Under the pieces are notes generated by a model. That model saw only the letters and a list, made by a program, of their open reading frames with translations, searched no databases and was not told where the DNA came from. A stretch of DNA of 64,000 nt, taken from Mesostigma viride. Taxonomy: Eukaryota; Streptophyta; Mesostigmatophyceae; Mesostigmatales; Mesostigmataceae. The position numbers and the translations under genes are program-made. Position 1 is the first letter of the stretch, and the number at the start of each line of letters is the position of its first letter. The stretch covers positions 2,193,638-2,257,637 of the forward strand of contig RPFO01000389.1 of NCBI GenBank assembly GCA_009746045.1. Reading direction: 5' to 3'. Positions 50,555 through 61,023 of this stretch are shown piece by piece.

Positions 50555-51080
50555 TCCCACAGGATCACCACCTCCACCACCTCCACCATCGCGGCACAGC
50601 TCAAGCAACACACGCTCGACCTCCGCGAGGAGGCCGACCTCACCAAGCGCAGCCACAATGTCATCGTCAAGCACTTCGACCAGCTGGCAGGTGAGAACTC
50701 GGAGACTCTTCTCATGGCGTTTTGGCGCGACATTCCGCTTACCCCCATGCAACTCACTGGTGAGCTGCGGATGTCAGCTGTCTGCCTTCCCCGCGCGCGG
50801 GGTAAGGCTGGCCCGGCTCCCCTGCTCCTCACCTTTAATTACATGGCGGATAAGCTGTCGTTTCTTAATGCCGCAAGAAGCTCTCGGGGACTTCCTACAC
50901 GCTGGACGACGACTTGACCCTGGCACAGCAACAGCGGCGACGGGAGCTATGGCCGACCTATACCTCCAGCTCCGGCAGAGCGCAGGGGGGAAACCGGTAC
51001 ATACACTTGAGGGGGGACGTCATCCACGTCGACCACAAGCCCTGGAAGGCGCCCCCTGCCACCCCAGCAACCCCAGTCTA
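50555..51080 (+). pseudogene. LINE ORF1 fragment, C-terminal half
   Basis: It reads IAAQLKQHTLDLREEADLTK, HFDQLAGENSETLLMAFWRD, then GELRMSAVCLPRARGKAGP and LLLTFNYMADKLSFL. After a frame change it continues with YTLDDDLTLAQQQRRRELWP. It is closely related to 47990-48500 but less decayed in the RRM. Confidence 0.7.
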
Positions 51081-51164
51081 GGGAATATAGCAGTAGTGTA
51101 GATTAGTCAGGCTTAGCTTAGCACGTGGCACAAGCCTACGCGCATGAGCGGCCATAATGGCCCC

Positions 51165-51515
51165 TCCCATGGATGATGCCACGCTCTGCCTATATAATGG
51201 GACTCCCCATGGATGATGCATTAAGAACTTAGGCCTTAGCCAAGCTCTGCCTATATGCAGAGAGTCTCTCTCTGCTGAGAAGCCATGCCCTAGCCATTGT
51301 ATAGCCATGATGATCTTCCACCCTATGTCCACACCTTAGCTGCTGGAATACATAGCGGTGCAGGTGCAGGTGCACTTTGTGCACCCAGAGCAGGCGTAGT
51401 TTACCCCCTACCCTTGCAGGAAGTAGCCAATAGTGTATTAAAAGCCATGTGCCCCTTCTCAGGGATATGTGCTACATGCACTCACAACGGAGTTATGTTA
51501 CAATTTAATTTAATT
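51165..51515 (+). repeat. Dispersed repeat family R2, copy 2
   Basis: See 48545-48930; it ends in a TTTAATTTAATTTAA run. Confidence 0.7.
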
Positions 51516-51621
51516 TAAGGGGACGTGGCGCGCCGAATATTTTCCGCGCCAAAAAATTCGCGGTACCGTCCGTACGGTGTATAATGTGTGCCCGGACCGC
51601 TCAACCCTCGCGGAGGTGGCC

Positions 51622-51753
51622 ATGGCGGCATGCCTTTATGCAATATTAATCGATATGGCATGTAAAAAGCTAGAAAAAATGCTTGAATTCCGAAGAAGAT
51701 TAGATGATGATTTCATTTCATGGCGGAAAGTTTACGGTTTGCAATATCGCTAA
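51622..51753 (+). CDS. Possible 43-aa ORF, unknown
   Basis: ATG in good context (GGCCATGG) opens MAACLYAILIDMACKK, then a charged helix-like part (KMLEFRRRLDDDF), ending at TAA 51753. It ends 13 bp into the 342-bp tandem duplication. No family is recognised. It could be a real small gene or an exon. Confidence 0.25.
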   Translation: MAACLYAILIDMACKKLEKMLEFRRRLDDDFISWRKVYGLQYR

Positions 51754-52424
51754 TTTCTCGAACGGCTACGGGCGCGGGGGTCCAGCAATTATAACTTCTC
51801 TTGCGGATAATGAAATTTAATGCAGGTTTACGGCAGCGATTGTGAGGCAACGTAGGCTCTAAAGAGCGATCATGAAGCTAACGTAATGGTGTTGTCGAGT
51901 TTGTGCCGGAGCTTCCCAGCTTCTTTTACATTTCCGGCATTCAAGGTAAGAACCTACGCAGGCCTGCGCATGTCGCCGTCGACGTATTCACGGAAGGCGC
52001 ACCTTCCTTGTTCGCCTGGACAATGGATGATGTCTTTTATTGTTCGTGCTTGCGTGCCAGTTTATGCATCAAACATTTCCACGCAATATCGCTAATTTCT
52101 CGAACGGCTACGGGCGCGGGGGTCCAGCAATTATAACTTCTCTTGCGGATAATGAAATTTAATGCAGGTTTACGGCAGCGATTGTGAGGCAACGTAGGCT
52201 CTAAAGAGCGATCATGAAGCTAACGTAATGGTGTTGTCGAGTTTGTGCCGGAGCTTCCCAGCTTCTTTTACATTTCCGGCATTCAAGGTAAGAACCTACG
52301 CAGGCCTGCGCATGTCGCCGTCGACGTATTCACGGAAGGCGCACCTTCCTTGTTCTCCTGATCAAAGGATGATGTCTTTTATTGTTCGAGCTTGCGTGCC
52401 AGTTTATGCATCAAACATTTCCAC
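51741..52424. repeat. 342-bp tandem duplication
   Basis: 51741-52082 and 52083-52424 are nearly identical (differences near 52015 versus 52357). Each unit contains an ATG frame MVLSSLCRSFPASF running into CAAGGTAAGAAC, a strong splice-donor match, so a duplicated exon is possible. Confidence 0.88.
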
Positions 52425-53734
52425 GCAGGCAGGTGCATTAACGACGGCCTTTTGCCTTTTTTTCGGGCAGTTTCCCTGCAGGAAGCGCTCCATTTCTTTC
52501 GGTTGCATCGTCAGATTCCTAGCAATTTCGTACAATTTCGTGTAGTTTGTGGCTGGCATGCTTAAGGCGCCTAGGTCAAGTTGTTGGTAATGTGTTGGCA
52601 TTTGTTTTCCATAATCCTTTGGACATGAGCTTGCTCAGACGCTTTGTTATGTGCCGGATCTGACACGCCTGTTTTAGTAGCGACATCCGGCATGTGCCTA
52701 GAGGCTAACAAGCTGGCATCAGCTTCCTAGCAAATTGCCATATTGGAAAGGAAGGTGAGAGTGGTTCTTTTGCTGGCCATACTGCATGAGTGGCATTGCA
52801 TTAGATAGGTGTTTCCATTGCTTTCCTTGAGCTATAACCATTAAGACTTCCCTGCTATGTGTGCAGCAAGGCAAGCTGGATAGGATGTGAATGCTTGGCA
52901 GACAGCATGTATGATTTGCTGCCAAGCTTGCAGGCTGCAGTTGCCTCTATTGCTTGGGCATTCTATCTAAGGTTTTTACACGTATACTTGCTGAGTTCTT
53001 GGCATAAATTTACATGGTAACCTTGGGCTGAGCATAGTGTGCTCTCTTGGTGCGTGTATACCTAGCGATGGTGTTGCTATGCCCACGCCGGCAAGGCTGG
53101 CCATGCTGAGGGCAGGGGAGGGCAGATGAGGTGCCTAGCCTTTTCTTATGTTGTGTGATCGAGTTGGGCATGTTTTTTGGCTTCTTGGATGGAAAACATC
53201 ATGTCTAGGTGGCCTTATGCACAGAAAAGCCTCATTTAGCGTATGTTCAGGATTTAGCACGCAAAACCTTATAACTTGAGCTAGACTTGTGGGAATGACC
53301 TGGGACTTGGACCACAGCTGTCCCCCTGTTAGCCGGATTTTCGCTACATTTTGTTGCCTTATCTGAAGTGTTTATGACATGTTAGTCCCAATGTCCGGTA
53401 AAAAAAGACCTGTTTTGCGGGAAAATTAATAACTGTTCAAGGTTTTGCCATTTCCATTGTGTAAATAGCTCAGCAAGCTACACACTCAGGGAACTACAAA
53501 TCAGGTTGATTTTTGGTTGCCAACAAATGTGTGCATTGGCTGGGGCATACACCCAGCCCTAATTAGCGTCTTTTTCTATATATTCATTGAGAAGGATAGA
53601 TTACGGAGGTGAGATAGGCATGCAACATAAGGAAAAACCCGATAACTGGGAGAATAACCCTGAAGAAATTAATAGTAATCTGACACAGACATCCAAGGAT
53701 CACGCCAGCGGCACAAGGTACAACTAACTATACA
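52425..53734. other. No clear gene
   Basis: A 65-aa minus-strand frame (52404-52601; KLYEIARNLTMQPKEMERFL) looks protein-like and is followed on that strand by AATAAA, but has no recognised homologue. The remainder has no long frame. Confidence 0.35.
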
Positions 53735-55108
53735 TCACAAAACTACACGCAGCAACAGCGCTGCCGGCCCACCATGCAGGCCTGGAAGGGATCTAGACCG
53801 CATGGGTCGCGACAAAGTCGGCCCGGGTGCGGCGGAATAACACATCAGCCACGGTGCGAGTGAGGGCGAGTGACAGGCGCTGCCGCCAATACGAGGACCA
53901 CGTGCGGGCCGACCACGGGTCGGGGCGGTCTGACCCTCGAGGTCGAGGCGGTCTTCACGGCGCTGGCAGCACTCGTGGAAAAACTCCGCTGTCTTGGGGC
54001 CCATGGCCGCGAACTCCTCAAGGACAAAGGGGATGACCCGGTGGGGCCCCACATTGCCGTAGGAGGCAAACTTGTCGCGCTCAGCCACAGCGGCAGCAGC
54101 GCCGGCATCCACAGCCGCCCGGAGGATGTGGCGACCGGAAAGCGGCCGAGCCACGGAGACATCGATGAGCAGGTGGCAACCCTGCCCGTCGTAGTCAAGC
54201 ACGGTAATGTCGGGGCGGTGGTTGGGTGAGTAGAGGGCGGCCCCATCCGCGTCCTCGCACTTGATGGTGGAGTGGGGAAAGACCGACCGAACCATGGCAC
54301 ACACCACCCGGAGGAGAGCGGTATGGAGATAGAGGAACCAGTTCTGGTTCTGCTGGCCACCCATGCACGCGATGTAGTGCGTCCCAGTAGTATCCAGAGC
54401 AAGCCCGCAGCTGCCGCAGGACGCACCCGCCGTGATGAGAGGTTGCGGGGCAAAGAGCTGGTGGCGGAGAGCGATGGCGTAAAGGGCCGGAACCAGCGTG
54501 AACAAAGGGCTCATGGGGAGGGCGCGCAGGAATGCGGACCCCACGCTCCCCTCAAGGGAAACGGAGTGAAGCCAAGCCTTCCCCTGATCGTTCAAGCTCG
54601 CATGCAGACCCATCCAGTCGGCACAGTGTAGTATACCCGCGTAGGTCTTTTGTTGTTTTTCATGAACGCAGGCAGGGAAGACACTAGGACTGACGACAGT
54701 GGACACGCCGGGCGTGCCCCGGGGCAGGCGACGGTGGACGGCCTGAGCGGGGCGGACGAGGTCGCAAGCCTGCTGGATCCCGAGGTAAGAATCCTGCACA
54801 GCCTGCACAAAGGGGAAGGGGGATGGGGTGACCAAGTCGGGAATGGCGCTGACGGCGCTGGGGACCAACCGGCGGATCTCCGCCCAGGCCTGAGCAACAG
54901 AGCCAAGGAAGGCGGCGGGGGCGAGACGGGCGGCGCGGGTGAGCCCACACCCGCCCATGCGGCAGGGGAGGGTGGCCAAGCGCATGGAGTGAGCTGGCAG
55001 GCTAGGGCCGGGGAGGAGCACCTGCGTTTCTATATATAGCGTAATATTGGCGTATACATGGGGGTAGTACCCCCAACAAGTGCATGGACAACTCACAAGA
55101 GATGTCAT
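53735..55108 (-). pseudogene. LINE C-terminus with zinc finger and restriction-like endonuclease, 5' truncated
   Basis: From about 55024 downward it matches the LINE at 62534-64000 (ARMGGCGLTRAARLAPAAFLGSVAQ; the element ends abruptly upstream, as in 5'-truncated LINEs). A CGSCGLALDTTGTHYIAC finger (CX2CX9HX3C) is followed by NHRPDITVLDYDG and HLLIDVSVARP, the PD-(D/E)xK-type endonuclease seen in R2-like and Dualen-type LINEs. A frame change near 53930 breaks the tail; the alternative frame ends in FRRTRADF like the other copy. Plus-strand frames here are shadows. Confidence 0.8.
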
Positions 55109-55443
55109 TTAGTGCCCGCAATCATAATTTAGCATTGTGCAAATGAATTTCAAGTGTTATTACCATAGTTCAATTTTTAAGGGTTTTGGGGTGCCACCTC
55201 CAACTATCCTACTAGGGATAGGTATCCTTCTTAGGGATCTATGGTTCAACCCTGCCATCTGATCATTAATTTGACCTGCAGGTCATCCCCAACCCTTTCT
55301 TTTGCAACTGTACCTTGGCTTGGGAGGAGGATATTGAATATTCCTTAGGCAACATATCCTGGATATCTGAATGAGAGGCCCTGACTACAGGAAACGTATT
55401 ACAGTGAGTTCCTGGTCTTCCCAGTTATCACTGGCGCCCGTTT
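55109..55443 (-). other. Likely 3' UTR of Copia C beyond the nested element
   Basis: No gene. It continues the sequence right of 58177 once the gag-only element and one CATGG are removed. GGCGCC words flank the insertion point as in the 3' UTR of Copia A. Confidence 0.4.
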
Positions 55444-55448
55444 CATGG

Positions 55449-55962
55449 TGTTTGGGAATTAATTAATTATTCCCAGTGGCCACATGCCTGAATTATTTCT
55501 ATTCTGGGCAGGTGGATCTTTTGTGTGTTGTTTGTGATTTCTTGGAGTGTGTTTTATTAGCTACGTGCTGATATTTTTACTGACTTTTTTGAATCAGTAC
55601 TTAGCAAGATATTAATCTATGTTGTGTGTGTTTTTTGTTATAGTGTACGGTTCTCAACTAGTATGACAGCAACTATGTCACTGCGTTACATGGACAGTGA
55701 TTCTTGATTCTTTATTCCATGGACAGGTGTCACTTTACTGGATGAGATACCATGCATTATATCAGGGTTGATTTTACAGATGACATCTGGCAATCATACA
55801 AACAATATTCTAGAATCTGGCGATGGTTCTTTGGTTGACTGACATCTGGCAGTACCTCTTTTCTGCCTATAAAAATACGATGTGGGCCATACCTAAAGTA
55901 TCGTCTCTCATGCCATGTCTCTCGTAATTAATTCATCAATAAATGACATTCAATTTTAAACA
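55449..55962 (+). repeat. 5' LTR of the second gag-only element
   Basis: 514 bp; only about one difference from 57659-58172 was seen (TAATTATT versus TAATAATT near the left end). TATAAAA near 55868 and AATAAA near 55940 fit promoter and polyadenylation signals. Confidence 0.9.
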
Positions 55963-55998
55963 TGGTATCGGGAGGATGTTCGATCACCGTTTCTCCTC

Positions 55999-56382
55999 AT
56001 GGCAGATTCTCCTACTTTTGCAAACGACGATGATTTTTTGCCTGATGACGATTTTGTCAATCGTCCTTGGGACTTTGACGTACTTGACGATCTCGAAGAC
56101 TTTTTCGGACAGCCGGAACAAGGCGTCATTGTCGCCGAAGAACCTGTGATTGCGTATCCCGTTGGCTACGAGCAATTCGAGAAACCAGGACTTTATCCTG
56201 AGAGTTCTCTGAGGTCTGTTTACGTTCCTCCTGCCAAAATCATTATCCGGTGGCAAGGAGCTGTATTTCAATTCGAATCGTCAAGCTTATCGGAAATCGA
56301 GAGTTTCTTGAAAGCCTACCTGGCGTCTAAAATTTTATCCGTCGTAAATGGCGAACGCACTCAAGGAGACGGCCCTCATTAG
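55999..56382 (+). CDS. Small acidic ORF before gag
   Basis: 127 aa from ATG 55999 (MADSPTFAND), with a strongly acidic first half (DDDF, DVLDDLEDFF) and a C-terminal helix (EIESFLKAYLASK). It overlaps the gag start by 35 bp in another frame. Translation may be coupled to gag by re-initiation or frameshift. No known domain. Its counterpart is absent from the other gag-only element. Confidence 0.55.
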   Translation: MADSPTFANDDDFLPDDDFVNRPWDFDVLDDLEDFFGQPEQGVIVAEEPVIAYPVGYEQFEKPGLYPESSLRSVYVPPAKIIIRWQGAVFQFESSSLSEIESFLKAYLASKILSVVNGERTQGDGPH

Positions 56383-57190
56383 TGCCGTCAGCGGAATTCC
56401 TATTTTCAACGGTACCAGACTGGCCGACTACCCTGCGTTTAAAATTCGCTTCAAATCTGTCGCGGGAGCATTCACCATGCTCAGTGTGCTGCACGGTGAC
56501 GACGTCAACGACCGACAAGACCGCATTCTTTTTGCAGCACTTTGTTCGCGCCTGGACGGTCAGGCGCTTACCGTTGCTGATCAAGCTGAGCCTCGTCATG
56601 GCAGCGTGGCGTTCAAGCTCGTGGATGCCGTGTATGACCAGCCACGGCATACCAGATCTCACAAGCAGGAGCTCCGTCGTCAGCTCCACCGCTGCGAGCT
56701 GGCTGATGACGGCGACATGGGCCTGTACTTGACGGAACATGAACTACGCTACCGCGAGTACTTAAAGCTGGGGGGGACGCTCCCTGAGACTGAATTCGTC
56801 CAGAATCTGCTGGATGGCCTCCCGGCCAAATATCGTCCACTTGTCGCTGCAGTTTTTGTGCGTGATGACATGTCTCTCACTGACGCACGCGTCCTCCTCC
56901 TCCAAGCCGCTGACCAGCTCAAGGACCGCCCAGCCGGTTCGCCTGCGCCCGCCGGCTCGGCTGCGCCTTCTCGCGACGAAGGCCAGCTCCCACCGGGCCA
57001 AGCATTTGCAACTCGCCCGGTGTGCAGCCATTGCAAGCGCCCTGGCCACCGTGTCGAGCGCTGCTGGACCAAGTATCCGGAGCGTCGCAACCCGCCCAAC
57101 GGCGGCGCCGTGCATTTTACGGAGTCCAACCCTCTCATGGGCACCTCGACAATGGAGGCACCGGAAATGCCGTCCACATTTGCATTTTAA
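56348..57190 (+). CDS. Copia-type gag with CCHC zinc knuckle
   Basis: 280 aa starting MANALKETAL. The capsid-like part (GTRLADYPAFKIRF, QDRILFAALCSRLDG, HKQELRRQLHRCEL) parallels gag at 24162-25061. A CSHCKRPGHRVERC knuckle (CX2CX4HX4C) sits near the C-terminus. The frame is intact and no pol follows. Confidence 0.85.
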   Translation: MANALKETALISAVSGIPIFNGTRLADYPAFKIRFKSVAGAFTMLSVLHGDDVNDRQDRILFAALCSRLDGQALTVADQAEPRHGSVAFKLVDAVYDQPRHTRSHKQELRRQLHRCELADDGDMGLYLTEHELRYREYLKLGGTLPETEFVQNLLDGLPAKYRPLVAAVFVRDDMSLTDARVLLLQAADQLKDRPAGSPAPAGSAAPSRDEGQLPPGQAFATRPVCSHCKRPGHRVERCWTKYPERRNPPNGGAVHFTESNPLMGTSTMEAPEMPSTFAF

Positions 57191-57658
57191 ATTTTCCAGC
57201 CGGTTCTCCATTTTTTCGTCGGTTATTGCTGAACCGTCAAAAAGCATCTCTTCGGGTTTTGTTGCTCAGCCCTATGTCAAAAAGCACACTTTTCAGCGTT
57301 GTCCCGTCGTGACCCGCTACATATTGTGGCCCCGTCGTGGCCACCTCGGCGTAGGTAGTCTACGTAGTGCACTAGTCCCGTCGTGACTAGTCCTTTTTTT
57401 TTTGGTTCGTGGTCAGCCAAAAACCACTTTGTACCGGTATGCTTCTGCCTTAAAGCCTATTGCCCGCTCACTACGGGGCATGTGTTTGAGGGGGGTGGCC
57501 CGTAGCAATCACCTGCCCTAGTCCTAGTTGTAAAGGTCCTTAGCCCTGAGTGCAATGACCGCTAGGAAATGGTTACTAGTTTGATAGGTGAATATAAACT
57601 GGGACATAGTACTAGCACTACTAGAGTGAAACCCTCTTTAGGCAGTTGCCAAGGGGGG
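57191..57658 (+). other. 3' UTR of the second gag-only element
   Basis: Non-coding. It has repeated CCGTCGTG words (57303-57386), CACTAGTCCC/GACTAGTCC inverted words, and a purine tract at 57651-57658. Confidence 0.6.
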
Positions 57659-58172
57659 TGTTTGGGAATTAATTAATAATTCCCAGTGGCCACATGCCTG
57701 AATTATTTCTATTCTGGGCAGGTGGATCTTTTGTGTGTTGTTTGTGATTTCTTGGAGTGTGTTTTATTAGCTACGTGCTGATATTTTTACTGACTTTTTT
57801 GAATCAGTACTTAGCAAGATATTAATCTATGTTGTGTGTGTTTTTTGTTATAGTGTACGGTTCTCAACTAGTATGACAGCAACTATGTCACTGCGTTACA
57901 TGGACAGTGATTCTTGATTCTTTATTCCATGGACAGGTGTCACTTTACTGGATGAGATACCATGCATTATATCAGGGTTGATTTTACAGATGACATCTGG
58001 CAATCATACAAACAATATTCTAGAATCTGGCGATGGTTCTTTGGTTGACTGACATCTGGCAGTACCTCTTTTCTGCCTATAAAAATACGATGTGGGCCAT
58101 ACCTAAAGTATCGTCTCTCATGCCATGTCTCTCGTAATTAATTCATCAATAAATGACATTCAATTTTAAACA
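57659..58172 (+). repeat. 3' LTR of the second gag-only element
   Basis: 514 bp, followed by the CATGG duplication. Confidence 0.9.
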
Positions 58173-58310
58173 CATGGCGCCCGCCCCGAGCGTTCCAGGC
58201 ATCATCCATCAAAATGTTCACCAATGGAAGCTACTTCAACACCACTGTGCCACTGCTTGATGGGGAGCCCATGTCATCACTGGAGTCATACATACCAGGC
58301 TGTGGCTCAA

Positions 58311-58326
58311 CTAGGGAATCAAACCC
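58311..58326 (-). other. T-arm-like hairpin in the 3' UTR of Copia C
   Basis: On the minus strand the stem is TAGGG/CCCTA with loop TTTGATT. Compared with A and D (CGGGG/CCCTG) two stem pairs are changed on both sides and pairing is kept. Confidence 0.55.
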
Positions 58327-58745
58327 TACCCCAGAATCCCCAGGTCACATGACAAACAACAAGAGAGATTGGCATACAACATGATTATGTTTTATTATAG
58401 AATATCCACCAAAACCAATGTTGAGTGTTCCCAGTGGACCAGCCTGCACCAGCAAGACCCAACTGTCAGGTACAACACCATAATAATATCCAAGGTTGTC
58501 ACTTATTCACAGAGAAAAACTAAACAAGAGAGATATATACAAACAACCTGGAAGAACTCTCAACCTGGCCTGTCCTGTCATGGCCTAACTGCAGGCCAAA
58601 AAAGGCATCCCACGGTGCTAATCCTTTACAGAAAAAGCTTGCTCCTGTTGAGCCTTCTACCTGCTTGGTGACAGGTAGGCTACCTGTTGCCCTCCCCCCT
58701 GGGGACAACAGCACTGGTCAGCCACCAACTGGCAAAGGCTGGACT

Positions 58746-59846
58746 TCATGTCCCACCAGAAAAGGGGTCCATAAGCCCTTTGAGCACAGGGTATTGCAGC
58801 TCAGCCTTGCTCTCCAGCTTGGTGAGGGCGTCTGCTGGGTTGTCCACACCAGGCACATGTTCAAGATGAGCAAGGTAAGACATCTCCTTCAGCAACAAAT
58901 AATCAAGATCCCTGCTCCTGGCGAGCTGTCTGTGCACAAACTGCACCATGCCCATGCTGTCTGTCTTGACCAGTGTGTGCAGCTGCAAGCTACAGGAAGC
59001 TACCTGACAGAGCTGGTAGAATAACTCCCTGAGGTAAAGAGCAGTGTGTAGCCCCTCAGATATTGCCCTGCACTCAGCAATGTCACTGCTGGGCGTCACC
59101 CTGTTCTGTAACCTACTGTACCAGCTGACCAGAGAAGTGTGCTCCTGTTGTAGTGTAATGAGTGCTGCTGCCCTACCCCTGACATCCGTCACCTTCCTGC
59201 TGTCCATGGAACTGTCCACAAAAAGCACCATGTTGAGTGGTTTGTACAAGTCCACAGCTGCCAGTATGAGTGGAGGTGAGCTCCTGACAGACTCAACCAC
59301 CTGCTCTGCCCCTACCTCAACCAGCTGAGCATCTGTGAGCCTACTCAGCACCAACAAATCTGGGGCACAAATGCTAGCTAGCCAAGCCAACATTCCCCTG
59401 ATTGTGGCACACCTGGCCTGGGTAATGGGCTGCTGGAGGGCATCAATGATCTGCTGAGGATAGTTGTTACCACCCTCCATCTTGATAAACCAAGTACCTG
59501 CCCTCTTGATCAGCGTGGCCTGCATTCCACAAAACACCATGGGCTCATCCTTCTTCATGTGTTGGACCTTTCCTAACTCAAACCTCTTCTGGATCTTGGA
59601 CAGAACTGAGTCCACCCACTCAGGAGGTCCTAGAAGGTGCAGGTCATCTCCATGCAGAGATGCAAACACAGGCAACCCTTCATGAGTACTCTGGAACAAG
59701 CAAGCATCAACTGGAGACACAGTAAAGCCACAGTGAGTTTTCAGAAACTTTTCCGGGCTCTTTCTCCAGATGATAGGGCTGGACCTGAGACCCTCCAAAC
59801 CCTTGAGTGTTCTGAGATATTTTGACTTGATCTCTGCTCTCCACAC
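58746..59846 (-). CDS. Copia C RT C-terminal half and RNase H
   Basis: A 366-aa open frame. It holds LKGLEGLRSSPIIW, SPVDACLFQ, LHGDDLHLLG (HGDD at 59643-59654), then MLAWLASICAPDL. RNase H residues are LFVDSSMD, SSDIAECRAI, LVKTDSMG and GVDNPADALTK. The frame is intact to the stop. It joins the upstream ORF after a frame change around 59850. Confidence 0.88.
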   Translation of the reverse strand: MWRAEIKSKYLRTLKGLEGLRSSPIIWRKSPEKFLKTHCGFTVSPVDACLFQSTHEGLPVFASLHGDDLHLLGPPEWVDSVLSKIQKRFELGKVQHMKKDEPMVFCGMQATLIKRAGTWFIKMEGGNNYPQQIIDALQQPITQARCATIRGMLAWLASICAPDLLVLSRLTDAQLVEVGAEQVVESVRSSPPLILAAVDLYKPLNMVLFVDSSMDSRKVTDVRGRAAALITLQQEHTSLVSWYSRLQNRVTPSSDIAECRAISEGLHTALYLRELFYQLCQVASCSLQLHTLVKTDSMGMVQFVHRQLARSRDLDYLLLKEMSYLAHLEHVPGVDNPADALTKLESKAELQYPVLKGLMDPFSGGT

Positions 59847-59856
59847 CTTGGAACTG

Positions 59857-61023
59857 TTACAAAGAAGGGAGGGATATCACGCCACGTCTCCTTGGCCTGC
59901 TCCACATCACAAAAGCCCTCTTGAAATCACTCAGCACAGAGCTGTACGCAATGCCCTTGACCAGGAAAGACAGATATATACACAGAACAATCCTCCAGGT
60001 ATCATGCAGCATCCCAGGCGTATACAACTCATCTGTCAGCTCTCCCGTGCCATGGTACTCAGTCACAACTGGCCGCACATGTGGCACCTGCACACCGTCT
60101 ATCTCCTTCAGCTTGAGCACAAACAAGAGCCTCAGCAACTGATGCTCCCTGGGCAACTCATCCACAGGCTTAGCACAGTTAGACACTATCCAGTCATGCC
60201 CACTGGAGACAAACCCTAGAATCCATGCCTTAGCCATCTTGGGGCTTTGCATCAATTCTACCAACTGGTGCCAGGAAATAGGACTGTGACCAGCAATCTG
60301 GTACTTGTGCACCCCCAAGTCCCGTGGATCTAGGGTGGTTGGGATGATCAACAAGTCCTCAGCAATGGGTTCCTTGCCTTCAGGCCCCACACTCTGCTGT
60401 CCCTTCACAGCCTTGACTGCCACAGCTAGACCCTTGGAGTAGTGATATCTCTGGAGGGGCAAACTGCCATGACCTTCTAGTGCAAGCTCATCTGCTGACA
60501 GAGTCACTCCTGGCATGCACAAGAAATTCTGGCCCAAAATGGCAGGCCCCTGGTACCCTTCCACCACACAGAACGCAGTGGGGACACCCAGGATAGGCAC
60601 AGTCACTTCCCCTAGGATCTTAATTGTTACAGTGCCCGTAAAGTCACTCACTGCCCTGCAGCCAGCCTTATTCACCTTCAGGCCCTGAGCATCCTCCACC
60701 CTGATGATAGACACCTCTTTAGAGTTAGTATCCACTTCTAGGGTAGCAGCCCAGCAAGAACCCCATTCAGTCAACTTAAATACCTTGGGATCCTTGTGCT
60801 TGTTGAACATGAGCGACCGAACAATGTCTGCCATGAGTGGCCTCTTGGACCTTGGTGCAGGCCCAGCCCCCACTGGCTCCACCACAGGTGATGCAGTTGC
60901 CTCCTGCACCTCATCATCATCAGAGGGATAGCCAACTCCCACGTCAGTGACAGGCACATCAACTACCTGCATGGTCCTCAACCTGGCCCTCCAGCCAACA
61001 CTGGGGTCCAGGCCCGTCTGCAC
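59857..61023 (-). CDS. Copia C protease-like domain and RT N-terminal half
   Basis: A 388-aa open frame. After an acidic linker come LEVDTNSKEVSII (DTN codons at 60724-60732), TIKILGEVTVPILG and AILGQNFLC, a retropepsin-like fold with DTN. Then come LLFVLKLKEIDGVQV, ELYTPGMLHDTW and motif A SVLSDFKRAF. The RT finger residues after motif A are lost in a frame change. Confidence 0.85.
   Translation of the reverse strand: MQTGLDPSVGWRARLRTMQVVDVPVTDVGVGYPSDDDEVQEATASPVVEPVGAGPAPRSKRPLMADIVRSLMFNKHKDPKVFKLTEWGSCWAATLEVDTNSKEVSIIRVEDAQGLKVNKAGCRAVSDFTGTVTIKILGEVTVPILGVPTAFCVVEGYQGPAILGQNFLCMPGVTLSADELALEGHGSLPLQRYHYSKGLAVAVKAVKGQQSVGPEGKEPIAEDLLIIPTTLDPRDLGVHKYQIAGHSPISWHQLVELMQSPKMAKAWILGFVSSGHDWIVSNCAKPVDELPREHQLLRLLFVLKLKEIDGVQVPHVRPVVTEYHGTGELTDELYTPGMLHDTWRIVLCIYLSFLVKGIAYSSVLSDFKRAFVMWSRPRRRGVISLPSL

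Larger units (their letters stand above)
55449..58172 (+). mobile_element. Second gag-only LTR retrotransposon, TSD CATGG
   Basis: 2724 bp with 514-bp LTRs (55449-55962; 57659-58172) that begin TGTTTGGG and end TTTTAAACA. CATGG flanks both ends (55444-55448; 58173-58177). A primer-binding site TGGTATCGGG follows the 5' LTR and AAGGGGGG precedes the 3' LTR, as in the element at 23252-26116. It encodes a small acidic ORF and gag only. Confidence 0.92.

Noticed and set aside
53827-55039. Several plus-strand frames of 120 aa or more
   Set aside because: Antisense to the LINE endonuclease region, which has clear motifs on the minus strand.
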